Source: Branchiostoma floridae | Lineage: Eukaryota > Chordata > Leptocardii > Amphioxiformes > Branchiostomatidae | DNA length: 64,000 bases | NCBI RefSeq assembly: GCF_000003815.2 | Contig: NC_049990.1 | Coordinates: forward strand, 17,979,199-18,043,198 | Direction: 5' to 3' | Shown here: positions 12,601-26,028 of the stretch, piece by piece | Numbering within the stretch: the first letter of the stretch is position 1 | Layout of the letters: every line of letters begins with the position of its first letter | Position numbers and translations under genes: made by a program | The notes under the pieces: model-generated | What the model was told of the DNA's origin: nothing | The model's input: the letters and a program-made list of their open reading frames with translations, nothing else | The model's database searches: none

Positions 12601-15600
12601 TGCCACAAAGTACACATGTTACTGAATAAGTTTTGTTACGTTTGTACATTTTTCATAGAGAGACCTCGCTGAGACCCTGACAGATCTTAGGATAGCACTG
12701 ATCTATAGATAATTATAATTGTGTAAGACATAGAGAAGTACAACTGTTGTTCTTTTGACCTCCGTTATTAGATCCTTCCAATCTGAAGGTTGTGGACATA
12801 CCAGAGGATCTCCCTGCATGGAAGAAAGCTCTGTATGAAAAAAGGAACCAACAAGTCTTGGTAAGCAAAAGTTTTATTTTCTTATTTCTCTTAAGTTGTA
12901 GCTTCTACAGTATTTAATTAATTCCATCACATCTCCTATGCAAAATGCTAGTCCTTCCATCTTTGTCTAAGAAAAATCAATATGAACATTTGGGGCTACA
13001 TCTATGAAATTTTTCCTCTTTCTATTGAAGTGACAGCTATTGTCGTGTTGATCATTTTGTCACTTTTATTCTGTTAGCAAAATACATAGACAAGCTTAAA
13101 ACTATGACAAGGTTATAAATTTGTTTAATAAATAAGGTCAATTTTTCTCAATTCGTCTTTAAAGGACAGCATCAGAAAATTTTCAATTCTTTATTTTCCA
13201 GTAGTTTACTCATTAAAAAGTTGATGTACGTCAATTTTTACATTGATCCGCCTAATATGACCCTCTAGACACGTTTGAACTTCGCGCTCTCCTCCTCTCC
13301 CCGCCGCGCTGGCCGATGACGTAATGGCCTCGTTCTGATCGTCTGAGATTGTATGACGTCACGGATCCGAAACTTCTAGCCAGCCATTTTGCTCGGTGAA
13401 CCTCGGCCCTCTCAGCGGTAAATAATCACCCCGCCATTCTGGAGTTCAGTTTGTTGTCATTGAAAATTACTTTCGTGGACCTGTAAGTCGCATTGTGAGC
13501 TGTCTACGAAGCCATAGTCCCCGGGAGACTGAACATGAATAAGCTTGCCTGCGTGTGAACCGCGCGGCGACGGAACGAAATCAAAACAATGGTGGTGGGG
13601 GAGGTTCACGCACCGTGCCATTCTGGACTATTACAAGAGCGAGTTCGGGTCAGTTCTTACCTTCTCCTTTCCGGACAGCACAGCGATAATTACACATAAG
13701 CTTCCACGAATTTTGGTTGAATTCACAATTGTCCAACTGGCAGGGACATTAAAAAAAATCATTCTCTGACAACATACCCTTGATCGCTACATATCGAACG
13801 ATCCCCCTTCCGCGCCGAAACATACATACAGCATTGTTGTTTTTACATACAACACAGGCCGGCATTGTGAATGGCGCGAAATGTCGGCTTCGTTTCAGAG
13901 TCCGTGATTTGTTTTGAATGAACCCCCAGCAATCTCCGCCAAAGCTACATGATTGAAAAACCGACCAGTCCAGATAATTTACCCGAGAAACAGAAAATAA
14001 AGTGAGAGGGGCGTAACTCGCACGATCTGTACAAGTTGTGGTGCTATCTGTTTCGGCGCGAAAAGGGGGTTGTTCGATATGTAGCGATCAAGGGTATGTT
14101 GTCAGTAGAACAAACGAGGTCTACAACTGTGAATTCAACCAAAATTCGTGGAAGCTTACGTGTAATTATCACTGTGCTGTTCGGAAAGGAGAAGGTAAGA
14201 ACTGACCCGAACTCGCTCTTGTAATAGTCCAGAATGGCACGGTGCGTGAACCTCCCCAAAAACCATTGTTTTGATTTCGTCCCGTCGCCGCGCGGTTCAC
14301 CCGCTGCAGACAAGCTAATTCATGTTCAGTCTCCCGGGGACTATGGCTTCGTAGACAGCTCACAACGCGACTTACAGGTCCACGAAGTTAATTGTCAACA
14401 ACAACGGACTGGCTTCCAGAATGGCGGTGTGATTTCCCACCGAAGGGACCGAGGTTCACCGAGCAAAATGGCTGGCATGGCCAGAAGTTTCAATTCTGAT
14501 TTGTGACGTCAGCGCGCAGGCAATCAGAACGAGGCCATTACGTCATCGGCCAGCGCGGCGGGAGAGGGGAGGAGAGCGCGAAGTTCAAACGTGTCTACAG
14601 GGTCATATTGGGCGGATTAATGTAAAAATTGACGTAAATCAACTTTTTAATGAGTAAACTACTGGAAAATAATGAATTGAAGATTTTCTGATGCTTTCCT
14701 TTAAGTATCTAAAATCGGAAATTCTTTTTTTAGGAGGCTTTAGAGCAGCAGAAGGAGGTTGAAGACAAGTGGGCCAATGTGCCAGACTGGAAGAGAAAAC
14801 TGCTGCAGGAGAAACAGCAGAAACAACAGGAGGTCAGGAAACAGTCATCTGTCGTAGACATAGAAATAGATCTGCAACCAGTTTACTGTACAGTTGCAGT
14901 AACAGTCTGTTAGGTGGAGCACCCATCTACATCGCAAGTCAGGACTGCAGTAGTTCTGTAACGATCTGCTAGGTGGAGCACCTATCTACACAGCTGGTCT
15001 GGACTGCAATAGATACTTAACAGCTTAAATCCTATCTACATTGCTGGTCTGGGCTGCAGTTGACTGTTAAGCCAAAAGAATCTCTCACAGGAAACACAGG
15101 ATTTGTGCATTATTTAGTGGTAACCTGCATGGGTACGATACCCCATAGTAACAGGTAGCCTGGATACCATACCTCCACAGCAGGGGTCTAGTCAGCGTCC
15201 GTTTTTCCGTCAATTGACGGAAATTTGCTGCGTCTGACGGAAATTTTTTAAAACCAATCCGTCAACCTTGACGGACAAAAATCCTTGGTGGAAGCTACAG
15301 GCGGCTTGGGGACGCTGTCTACGGCCGTAAAAGCCACACACTGTTTCTTTTGCTATTGTTACGATTGTTGACAATGTGTGTCGGCGCCCTTTCGCATACG
15401 ATAATCTCATTAAAACCCGTTTTTCAAGGTCTCAGTTCAGTCCTTCTAATTAATTTTTGCGGTTTTCGCGACGATTGTAATTGGCTGACGGAAAAAAAAT
15501 TCGAGCTGGCTAAAGCCCTGCTCCACAGTAACCTCTGGCTAAATCGTTTTGAGTGCTAACCACATAACATTTCTGATTGATTTGTATCAACTCTGTACTT

Positions 15601-15814
15601 TGCTTCTTTTCCCCATCAGGTGAGATCGGAAGAAGACGAAGTCAAAAGAAAAGAAGATGAGAGGAAGAAGAAATTGGCGGCCATGCCCACGTGGAAAAGA
15701 AACCTTGTCAAGAAAAAGATGGAGAAATCAAAGGAAGCCGAGCCCAAAGATCAGGAGACCAAACTACCAGAACCACCGAGGGAGGAAGTAGAACCAGAGA
15801 GAACAGCACTCTAG
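674..15814 (+). CDS. MYO16: Unconventional myosin, class XVI-like, 3' part of gene (19 exons)
   Basis: Exons with matching GT-AG borders and phases: 674-745, 1189-1324, 1896-2040, 2145-2225, 3944-4114, 4778-4853, 5464-5624, 6272-6343, 6618-6742, 7153-7233, 7510-7612, 8012-8108, 8510-9099, 9766-10834, 11345-11488, 12052-12228, 12772-12860, 14734-14832, 15620-15814 (stop TAG). Together they encode about 1226 residues. The motor half shows the switch II stretch [19 protein letters not shown], the actin-binding HFVRCIKPN and the converter end [15 protein letters not shown]. An IQ-like neck ([15 protein letters not shown]) follows. Neck and post-neck (FLQSVEDYG) fit class XVI better than class III, judged from memory of the families. 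The tail is polyproline, then a WH2-like motif ([14 protein letters not shown]), a half WH2 ([14 protein letters not shown]) and three P-x-W-K motifs (PAWKKAL, PDWKRKL, PTWKRNL). The family role is an actin motor and adaptor. The P-loop and any N-terminal ankyrin repeats lie outside the window. Confidence 0.85.
2395..2560. repeat. Degenerate palindromic repeat with CCTAGGA core
   Basis: About 165 bp of imperfect alternating direct and inverted units built from GGAATTCTAA, CCTAGGACAAT and AGATTCTCCTAGGAG. It can fold on itself. It lies in the myosin intron 2226-3943 with no coding evidence. It is probably a small inverted-repeat transposon or decayed minisatellite. Confidence 0.5.
2811..3296. 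mobile_element. MITE with CACTACCAAAAATG terminal inverted repeats
   Basis: Ends are CACTACCAAAAATG on the left and CATTTTTGGTAGTG on the right, about 485 bp apart. The A/T-rich interior has a direct repeat of about 70 bp (near 3048-3110 and 3225-3285, containing GTGAGGAAGCAAAACAAGAT) plus inverted related segments on the left. Small open frames inside are repeat artefacts. Located in a myosin intron. Confidence 0.7.
4115..4144 (+). repeat. (GTTT)n microsatellite starting at a splice donor
   Basis: Seven near-perfect GTTT units begin at the first intron base after the exon ending at 4114, so the donor reads AGG|GTTTGT. Repeat slippage would directly change donor bases +3 to +6. Confidence 0.85.
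4927..5160. mobile_element. Small inverted-repeat element (family B)
   Basis: Left arm CAGTCACTCCAGCAACTTG... pairs with right arm ...CAGTTGCTTGAGGAACTG, with TTTTGGAA/TTCCAAAA and ATGTTTCAGA/TCTGAAACAT also paired. The tail CCTGGATGTCTAACCTTCA recurs near 3860 and, inverted, near 11640. A related copy is at 9138-9236. Intronic, noncoding. Confidence 0.6.
8140..8490 (+). repeat. Interspersed repeat family A, fragment
   Basis: Contains the TGTGTGTCTGTCTGT stretch followed by a segment with AACCTCTTGTTGGATTGTGA and AAAGGTCAAGGTCGATTTTG, closely matching 53800-53960 and the start of the 31.9 kb copy. It sits in the intron just before the exon at 8510. Confidence 0.65.
9138..9260. mobile_element. 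Small inverted-repeat element (family B), second copy
   Basis: AGTTACTCAGGCAACTGGATT on the left pairs with AATTGTTTGACTCACTA on the right, with TTTGGAAA/TTTCCAAA between. It resembles the element at 4927-5160 and is followed by a similar ACCAGGATGTCTACCTTCA tail. Intronic. Confidence 0.55.
10859..11135 (+). repeat. GT-rich microsatellite
   Basis: About 275 bp of (GT)n interrupted by ATTT, TGCA and similar units, beginning about 25 bases after the donor at 10834. It generates spurious Cys/Val-rich and His/Thr-rich open frames on both strands. Confidence 0.9.
11877..11990 (+). repeat. Short minisatellite, about 18-20 bp unit
   Basis: Five to six imperfect copies of a unit like GGACACTACAAGGGGTAC in the intron before the myosin exon at 12052. 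No other function is visible. Confidence 0.75.
12355..12700. repeat. Interspersed repeat family A fragment, diverged
   Basis: Contains the AATTATGCAAATTA...TTTGCATAA signature of the family A copies at 1-545 and 32.3-32.8 kb. The rest is A/T-rich. Intronic; assignment is by motif only. Confidence 0.4.
13163..14700. mobile_element. 1.5 kb palindromic foldback element flanked by TTAA
   Basis: Two arms of about 650 bp (13163-~13835 and ~14040-14700) are reverse complements with scattered mismatches, separated by about 200 bp. The termini are AGGACAGCATCAGAAAAT on the left and, inverted, AGGAAAGCATCAGAAAAT on the right. TTAA occurs immediately outside both ends (13159-13162 and 14701-14704), the target duplication expected of piggyBac-type insertion. 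Open frames of 60-90 codons appear in both arms as mirror copies and show no recognisable protein. The arms are GC- and CpG-rich, unlike the surrounding intron. It lies between the myosin exons ending at 12860 and starting at 14734, the latter only 30 bases from the right TTAA. Confidence 0.85.
14880..15065 (+). repeat. Short tandem repeat, about 60-75 bp unit
   Basis: Three imperfect copies containing CTGYTAGGTGGAGCACCYATCTACA and GGTCTGGACTGCA. Located in the last myosin intron, just after the exon ending at 14832. Confidence 0.55.
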
Positions 15815-16076
15815 ATGAACAGTAGATAGAACAGCAGATGGGTCAGACAGGGGTTCTTTTGGTGGTATTTTGCAGCCTCTCTACACATGATGCACACTAG
15901 CGAGAGGTTGAAAATAACAACAAAACTAGAAAGGCAACATTTGCAAACAAATCCATAATGTTTACTGCCAGGTGGTATAGACTAACGTTTAACTACTGCT
16001 CTGTTTACTCTTACTCAGACACATTCATACATTTTGTATATATGGTGACCAGCCTTTCAGCTTTGTCCTGCCACTT

Positions 16077-16257
16077 ACAGTCAAACCTGTATTAGGGGCC
16101 ACCTCTACAGAGGGGCCACCTGCCCATAGTGGCCACTTTTTGTCGGTCCCTTGGGTATTTTATCTACAAGTTGCCACCTCTATACAGAGGCCACCTGTCT
16201 ACAGTGGCCAAATTTGTCCGGTCCCTTGAGTGGCCGCTATAGACAGGTTTGACTGTA
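16077..16257. mobile_element. MITE with TACAGTCAAACCTGT terminal inverted repeats
   Basis: Left end TACAGTCAAACCTGT, right end ACAGGTTTGACTGTA. The interior repeats GGCCACCTSTAYAGAGG-like units and GTCGGTCCCTTG. The TA at each end suggests a TA target duplication (Tc1/mariner type). It lies in the 3' flank or 3' UTR of the myosin gene. Confidence 0.75.
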
Positions 16258-16324
16258 CTACATTTTGTAGTTGACACCATAGCATGTGTAACCATGGTAA
16301 CAGCACTCCGGTTCAGGTCATCGA

Positions 16325-16424
16325 NNNNNNNNNNNNNNNNNNNNNNNNNNNNNNNNNNNNNNNNNNNNNNNNNNNNNNNNNNNNNNNNNNNNNNNNNNNN
16401 NNNNNNNNNNNNNNNNNNNNNNNN
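16325..16424. other. Assembly gap (100 N)
   Basis: Exactly 100 N; a generic scaffold gap, so its true length is unknown. Confidence 0.95.
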
Positions 16425-17487
16425 AAGTTCTCTTCCATGAAGGTGAACTATAATAACCCCTGACTGATTCATCTGCTTGTAGAATAAGATCAGATTAAAG
16501 CAAGATGAATGTTGTACAGACTTGATGTCTAAGATTGTAACAAAGGATTAATATGTACATATGAAGTGTGTACATGTATGTAATAACAGGACAGCAATAT
16601 GTCTAAAAGTACATGTATGCTGTCTGATAGAAAGGGCATTTACCAGAATTCTATACCATCCGCCAAAAAAAACAGACTTTTATCCATTGAATTTTAACCC
16701 TGTCTCTGCTACAACCCATCTATGCATAAGACTTTGTATTACTTACAGCAGACATTTGCAAGGCAAGGGTTAAAGGGAAAGTCCTCATTATATACATGAT
16801 ATATGGGTCTTAGTGCTTTTCATAGTAATTACATGTATTAAGGCCAAAATCTTGCCTTTTGCAATGCCTTGTATATAACTCGGAGCAATACAAGTGTGGT
16901 TAGGAAGAATATGCAAATACATATACTGAAGTATTATTGACATACAATATTGTATATATAGAAGTCTACCGCAGATTTTACATTTCTTGCCTTCATCATC
17001 TGCAATGTTAATGTCGTTTTGTACATTCTAATAAGACATGATTAATTTTAGGCTGCAGCAAGTAAATTTTATGGATAACCTCAGCTCTACAGACCAAATC
17101 TAATACGAGAGGAAAAAAACAAGGTGGGTAAAAAAAGGAAGATGCCTGAATTTTTGAAATGTAGACCAAAAATGCTGTGGCCTTATACAGTCTATTTATG
17201 CAGGAAAATGAAATCTTTGGAGTAAAAAAAAAAACATCCAAAATGATATTATTTCATGTATGTTTGTGTCATTTGGAAAAGATACAACTATTCAAGATTG
17301 TTTTATATACTAGTACATGTATATGGAATATTTTCTTAATTTCAGGGCATAACAATATAATTCTTGGTTCTTGGATTTTTGCAGGAAGTAAATAAAGCAA
17401 GCAGGTGAAATATGTCAAGAATATGTCAAGCACATTTACTTGGGGTGGTGCAATAGATGTAATACTTATTGAGTAGATTCATTACAG
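16425..17487. other. Myosin 3' flank, no gene seen
   Basis: A/T-rich sequence with no convincing exon. At 17040-17085 a segment (GCAGCAAGTAAATTTTATGGAT) matches the terminal repeats of the element at 56700-57217, suggesting a solo end or decayed copy. Confidence 0.5.
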
Positions 17488-17727
17488 ACTCTTGTTGACC
17501 CAGCAGCACGTAGTGCCCACCACCACCAGCCAAATGGTCACATCCCAGGGAGTGTGGAGTTGAAGCAGGGGAAGAGTCTAACTTTACCAAATGAAGGGGT
17601 GTTGAAGAGGCCTCCACCTGTGTATGTATCACTCCACAAACCCAGGACAGGCACAGGAAGTAAACGTTCAGTTGACAATAAGAGCCAGTTACTGAGTGGT
17701 AATGTTCAACACTGCGCACCCCCATGA
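17488..17727 (+). other. Open duplicate of myosin tail exon; candidate alternative last exon
   Basis: This 79-codon open segment follows a good acceptor (TTCATTACAG) and ends in TGA. Its middle is a clear DNA-level copy of the myosin exon 12052-12228: both contain CAGCCAAATGGTCACATCCC and then GGGAAGAGT and CCTCCACCTG at matching spacing. It encodes [19 protein letters not shown] against [19 protein letters not shown]. The frame is open throughout and starts in phase 0, compatible with the phase-0 donors at 12860 and 14832. It could be an alternative terminal exon or a fossil. No transcript evidence is available here. Confidence 0.55.
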
Positions 17728-17876
17728 AACTAATCTTTAACCATTCCCGGTAATTCTGTAAATATAACCTCCATGAGGTAAAAATGGGCCAGTTTTGTGT
17801 AAATCTGACATCATGTTATATCTTGTTGTGTCTTCAATGCTGTTGGTAATGTACCCTTCTCACTTTAATTTGGTCA

Positions 17877-19040
17877 GAACCAATGCAAACATTTCCGAGG
17901 AAACTTGTGTAACCATGGCAACTATGACGTTGGAGTTTCTGCACACTACGTAGGACTGAGGGGCTTGGAGGAAACAAGTACTAATTGACCGCATGCGACC
18001 GTAGCTTACGTAAAAGATAGTTTATTAATAACTACAGTACAAAGTGGTTCAATTCAACAGACCTTCGGGCATTAACAGAGGATAACTTCTGCGTGACTTG
18101 TCACAGATACAGGGAGGTGTGTCCAACTCTATCTGAAACTACCGGGTAAAAAAGAAGCAGTAATAACGTTACAAGATTGTGTCTAAATCTAACATTATAA
18201 ACTTGTATCCACATTGCTATAAATCTCTCGGTAAAAAGGTAACCATTTAGGTTTATTTTTATCAGAACCAAGCGGTTCCGAGGAAACTTGTGTAACCATG
18301 GCAACTATGACGTTGGGAGTTTCTGCGCACTACGTAGGACTGAGGGGTTTGGAGGAAACAAGTACTAATTGACCGCATGCGACCGTAGCGTACGTAAAAG
18401 ATAGTTTATTAATAACTACAGTACAAAGTGGTTCAATTCAACAGACCTTCGGGCATTAACAGAGGATAACTTCTGCGTGACTTGTCACAGATACAGGGAG
18501 GTGTGTCCAACTCTATCTGAAACTACCGGGTAAAAAAGAAGCAGTAATAACGTTACAAGATTGTGTCTAAATCTAACATTATAAACTTGTATCCACATTG
18601 CTATAAATCTCTCGGTAAAAAGGTAACCATTTAGGTTTATTTTTATCAGAACCAAGCGGTTCCGAGGAAACTTGTGTAACCATGGCAACTATGACCTGGG
18701 AGTTTCTGCGCACTACGTAGGACTGAGGGGTTTGGAGGAAACAAGTACTAATTGACCGCATGCGACCGTAGCGTACGTAAAAGATAGTTTATTAATAACT
18801 ACAGTACAAAGTGGTACAATTCAACAGACCTTCGGGCATTAACAGAGGATAACTTCTGCATGACTTGTCACAGATATACAGGAAGGCTTGTCCAACTGTC
18901 CAGTCTGGATCTATTGGGTAAAAAAGAAGCAGTAATATAAATTTTGTACAAAGCTAACATAACTTGTATCCACATTGCTATATATCTCTCGGTAAGAAGG
19001 TATCCATTTAGATTTTCTTTGTCAGAACCAAGCGGTTCGG
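17877..19040 (+). repeat. Tandem satellite, three units of about 384 bp
   Basis: Units begin near 17880, 18266 and 18650 with GAGGAAACTTGTGTAACCAT. The first two are nearly identical, the third diverges in its second half, and a fourth start (GAACCAAGCGGTTCGGAGG) is seen at 19026. The array ends about 450 bases upstream of the collagen start codon. Repeated minus-strand frames (67 codons, seen twice) are repeat artefacts. Confidence 0.9.
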
Positions 19041-19330
19041 AGGAAACTTGTGTTGACCTCAGGTGACCACCTGTGACGTTGACAGTTTTTGCAAACCCCG
19101 CCAAAACTCCTCAGGCATCAGCTGAAGGCCAGACGATAATAGAACCGAACTGGTTTTTCCTCCTTACTCTGAACCAATGGCTTGGTAATGACGTAATGAA
19201 CGTGACGTCACCGATAATTAAGACAATACGAGGAAAATTGTTTGAAAGTGTATTTATAACAAACTACAATAGAAAAATTATCACGAAGCGTCGTGGGAAT
19301 CCCCCTGATATCTCCCTTGACTGTTAGAAG

Positions 19331-19338
19331 CTTATAAA
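19331..19338 (+). promoter_or_regulatory. Possible TATA box of the collagen-lectin gene
   Basis: CTTATAAAGA lies about 150 bases upstream of the start codon at 19486, with no intervening splice acceptor needed. This spacing is plausible for a short 5' UTR. Weak evidence by itself. Confidence 0.35.
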
Positions 19339-19485
19339 GACGGAGCGAAGACTTGTACCATAACAGATTCACCCAATGCTGTCTATCACAGCCTGGACAG
19401 TCAACTCACTCTTCCATACAATAACCAGGGAGCATACTAGTAGACTCTGTCACAGATCGGTAAAAGTTTACCACCGCTGAGAAAG

Positions 19486-23499
<4,014 letters not shown>

Positions 23500-26012
23500 A
23501 TAGAAGCGGTCTTAATCTAGTCATGTCGACAAAGCAGTGACACGGTTTAATTAATAATTAAACAAAGTTTAACGTTATTATGCAAACATATCATTTGAAG
23601 TAGAGTAGAGTTTTCTAGCACATAGCTTGTATTTGTCAGAATAAACTCTCAGGAAAGTATTCTTTTTCGGTCTGCCTGTTTTGTTCATTCAACTCATTTG
23701 TGCGATCTTAGTTTAGAACATGGTGTCATTGTTACATATGTGAAGACAGACTTGGCCTATAACCAGTGGACATAAAGGATGAAGCAGATAAAGTATGATC
23801 ATGAAAGCGTATGATTATTGTGATATTATGTTATGACCCGCCGGTCAAGTCACGCACACGATTTCTCTTAGCATTTCGACTGATGACATCGGATTTACAC
23901 AAAGTCTTCTATTTGTGCTCCTATACGTCTTAACATTGATACACCGTATAAAGGATTGTTAGATTGTAGTGGATATTCCTACCTGTTCTATTCATGTACA
24001 ATGTTAAAGTCTAGACTTTCTGGTATGCATATTCAAACTTTCAGTCATAATTTGATGACGGTCTTATAAGACATGTAAATAGGATATGATATGTAAAAAC
24101 ATCTAGAACTAGATGGTTTTGATCTACGCTGTGCAATTAGCAAAATTAGAATTAGTGCCCACCCCCTTGAAATAGAAATAGGGCGGTATAAGAAATTACC
24201 TGTTTGCGAAAGAACTTGTAAATACTGTACGTTAGATTCGGTATAGAAGACGAACCCCATTTCATTTCAAACTGTCCCTTCTACAATCAAGAGAGAAAGG
24301 AGCTCTTAAAGAGGCCACCATTTCATCCCAATCTCTCCACATTTACAAATGAAAAGAAAACTACCCTCCTCCTAACATAAAAAAACACATATTATCGAAA
24401 GAGTGTTATCCTTCGTCTTCCACTGTCACCGAAAAAAGAAGTCAAACCCAATTGCTAAGTTACATTTTAGGGTCAACCTTTAGACTAGAATTAGTCTTTT
24501 ACCATACTGTTCACTATTGTTTGTCTTTTTATGTCATTACAACTAGCCCTCGGGCAAGAACTTGCAATAAACTTTCATATGTTTTACCTATCATTTCGGA
24601 GTCAGGTGATTTATGTTTGTTCTTGTAGCAACCCATTCATAAGTAATATTTCCATGTCTGAAACGCCTCAGTGTATTTACAAATGTCCTTCAGTCAATAC
24701 CGGAAGGCCTGCTAAACTTACCATTATGTAATTAGCTCTCACGGTTACATGGGGTCAACTACTTGCTTGTATACTACTGCACCCTATGTGTAGTGAGATT
24801 TACACAAATTAGCTGGTTCTGTAAGCTTTGATTGGGTAATGAGAGTACCTGATGTATGGCATGCTTACCTGATTGGTCAGTTAGAGTTGCCAATTGTTCA
24901 CCCAAGTTGACCTTGGACGTTGTGACAGTGATAAGTCAGTTGGTGCCTGTGGGACTTCAGGTATGCGTACTTGTAAGCTAGTCTCTTTGTAGGTATAGAT
25001 TGCATAGACTGTAATGTAACACTTCTCTGTATCTCTGTATCGTATCTAGATCTGGAATACCTGTAATCTACACACTGTATCCCTAGATCTATATCTGTAA
25101 ACCTACTGTAATATGTTGAAGTACTTTGTGTAAGCATATTTGAGTAAAGCATATGTCACCGAATAAACACTGCTCAGTGGTCACAGTAATTGTACTGGTT
25201 TGGCTTCTGACTAAAGGTGGTATCTCACTGCACTTGCGTCAAGCTTGCATCACTGCGGGGTTCGTTTTCTGAGTCACTGTTTTGTTATTTACTCCGATTT
25301 TTCACAATCTATATATTGCATAAAACGTAAAATTATGACTCAGAAGAGACAAAAATACACAAACAGTACGAAAATTCGTTCTTTATGTCTGAAATTCGTT
25401 GAGTATCTTTAGAATCCCGCAGTGACGCAAGCTTGACGCAAGTCTAAAAACAATAGAAGCTGTAGTACTTTTAAGTTGTGACACGGGAAAGCAGAAAACT
25501 GTACATTGTTTTGCCTTTACACAAACATGTTTTGATCACTGCAGTTTGACGACGCAGGTAAGGGTTCAAAAGTCACAAGGCACACCAAGGGTTCAAAAAT
25601 CACTAGCCACATTATAGGTAAAGGTTACAAAATCACTAAATAAACAGCTTCTAGTCATGACCACTTTTTTATATACTTTTCTATTCGTAAGAGAGTCGAC
25701 AATAGATGGGAAGAGATCGGGGTGTGTGTGGGGGGGGGTGTAGACGGCTTGAGGTGAAGATTGTTGGTAGTGGTAACGGGAGTAGCTAGGTTCAAAAGCA
25801 TCCGGTACAAACAAAGACGTGGTCAAAATTGGTCAGACTGGTAGGTGGGGGGCAAGGTCCAAGGTCCCTGAATACGTGATAGGGGCTTTACAAAATATGC
25901 TGTCTTCTTACAGCATTCTCCTCTGATGATGCTTTTTATTTGTTGATTATATATTAAACATCCAAAGAGCTTCTTGCCAGACCACAATGATTGTAATGTT
26001 GTTGTTTTTTTA
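23500..26012. other. Intergenic region, no gene recognised
   Basis: About 2.5 kb between the collagen-lectin and sulfotransferase genes. It contains one recognisable repeat (25213-25450) and a short poly-G tract near 25730. No exon with supported splice sites was seen on either strand. Confidence 0.6.
25213..25450. mobile_element. MITE family C, diverged copy
   Basis: GGTGGTATCTCACTGCACTTGCG / GTCAAGCTTGCATCACTG on the left mirrors CAGTGACGCAAGCTTGACGCAAG on the right. The interior (TCCGATTTTTCACAATCTA, AAAATTCGTTCTTT) matches the copy at 39961-40206. Confidence 0.7.
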
Positions 26013-26028
26013 GGTTACTGTATTCAGC

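Noticed and set aside
13545-14506. Several 60-90 codon frames in mirror positions
   Set aside because: They lie in the two arms of a palindromic element, mirror each other and resemble no protein.
15183-15500. GACGGAAATTTGCTGCGTCTGACGG palindrome-like segment considered as a gene fragment
   Set aside because: Short direct and inverted CCGTCAA units suggest a decayed repeat; no splice-supported frame or recognisable domain.
18101-18761. Repeated 67-codon minus-strand frames
   Set aside because: Identical because they sit in tandem satellite units; no start context, splice sites or homology.
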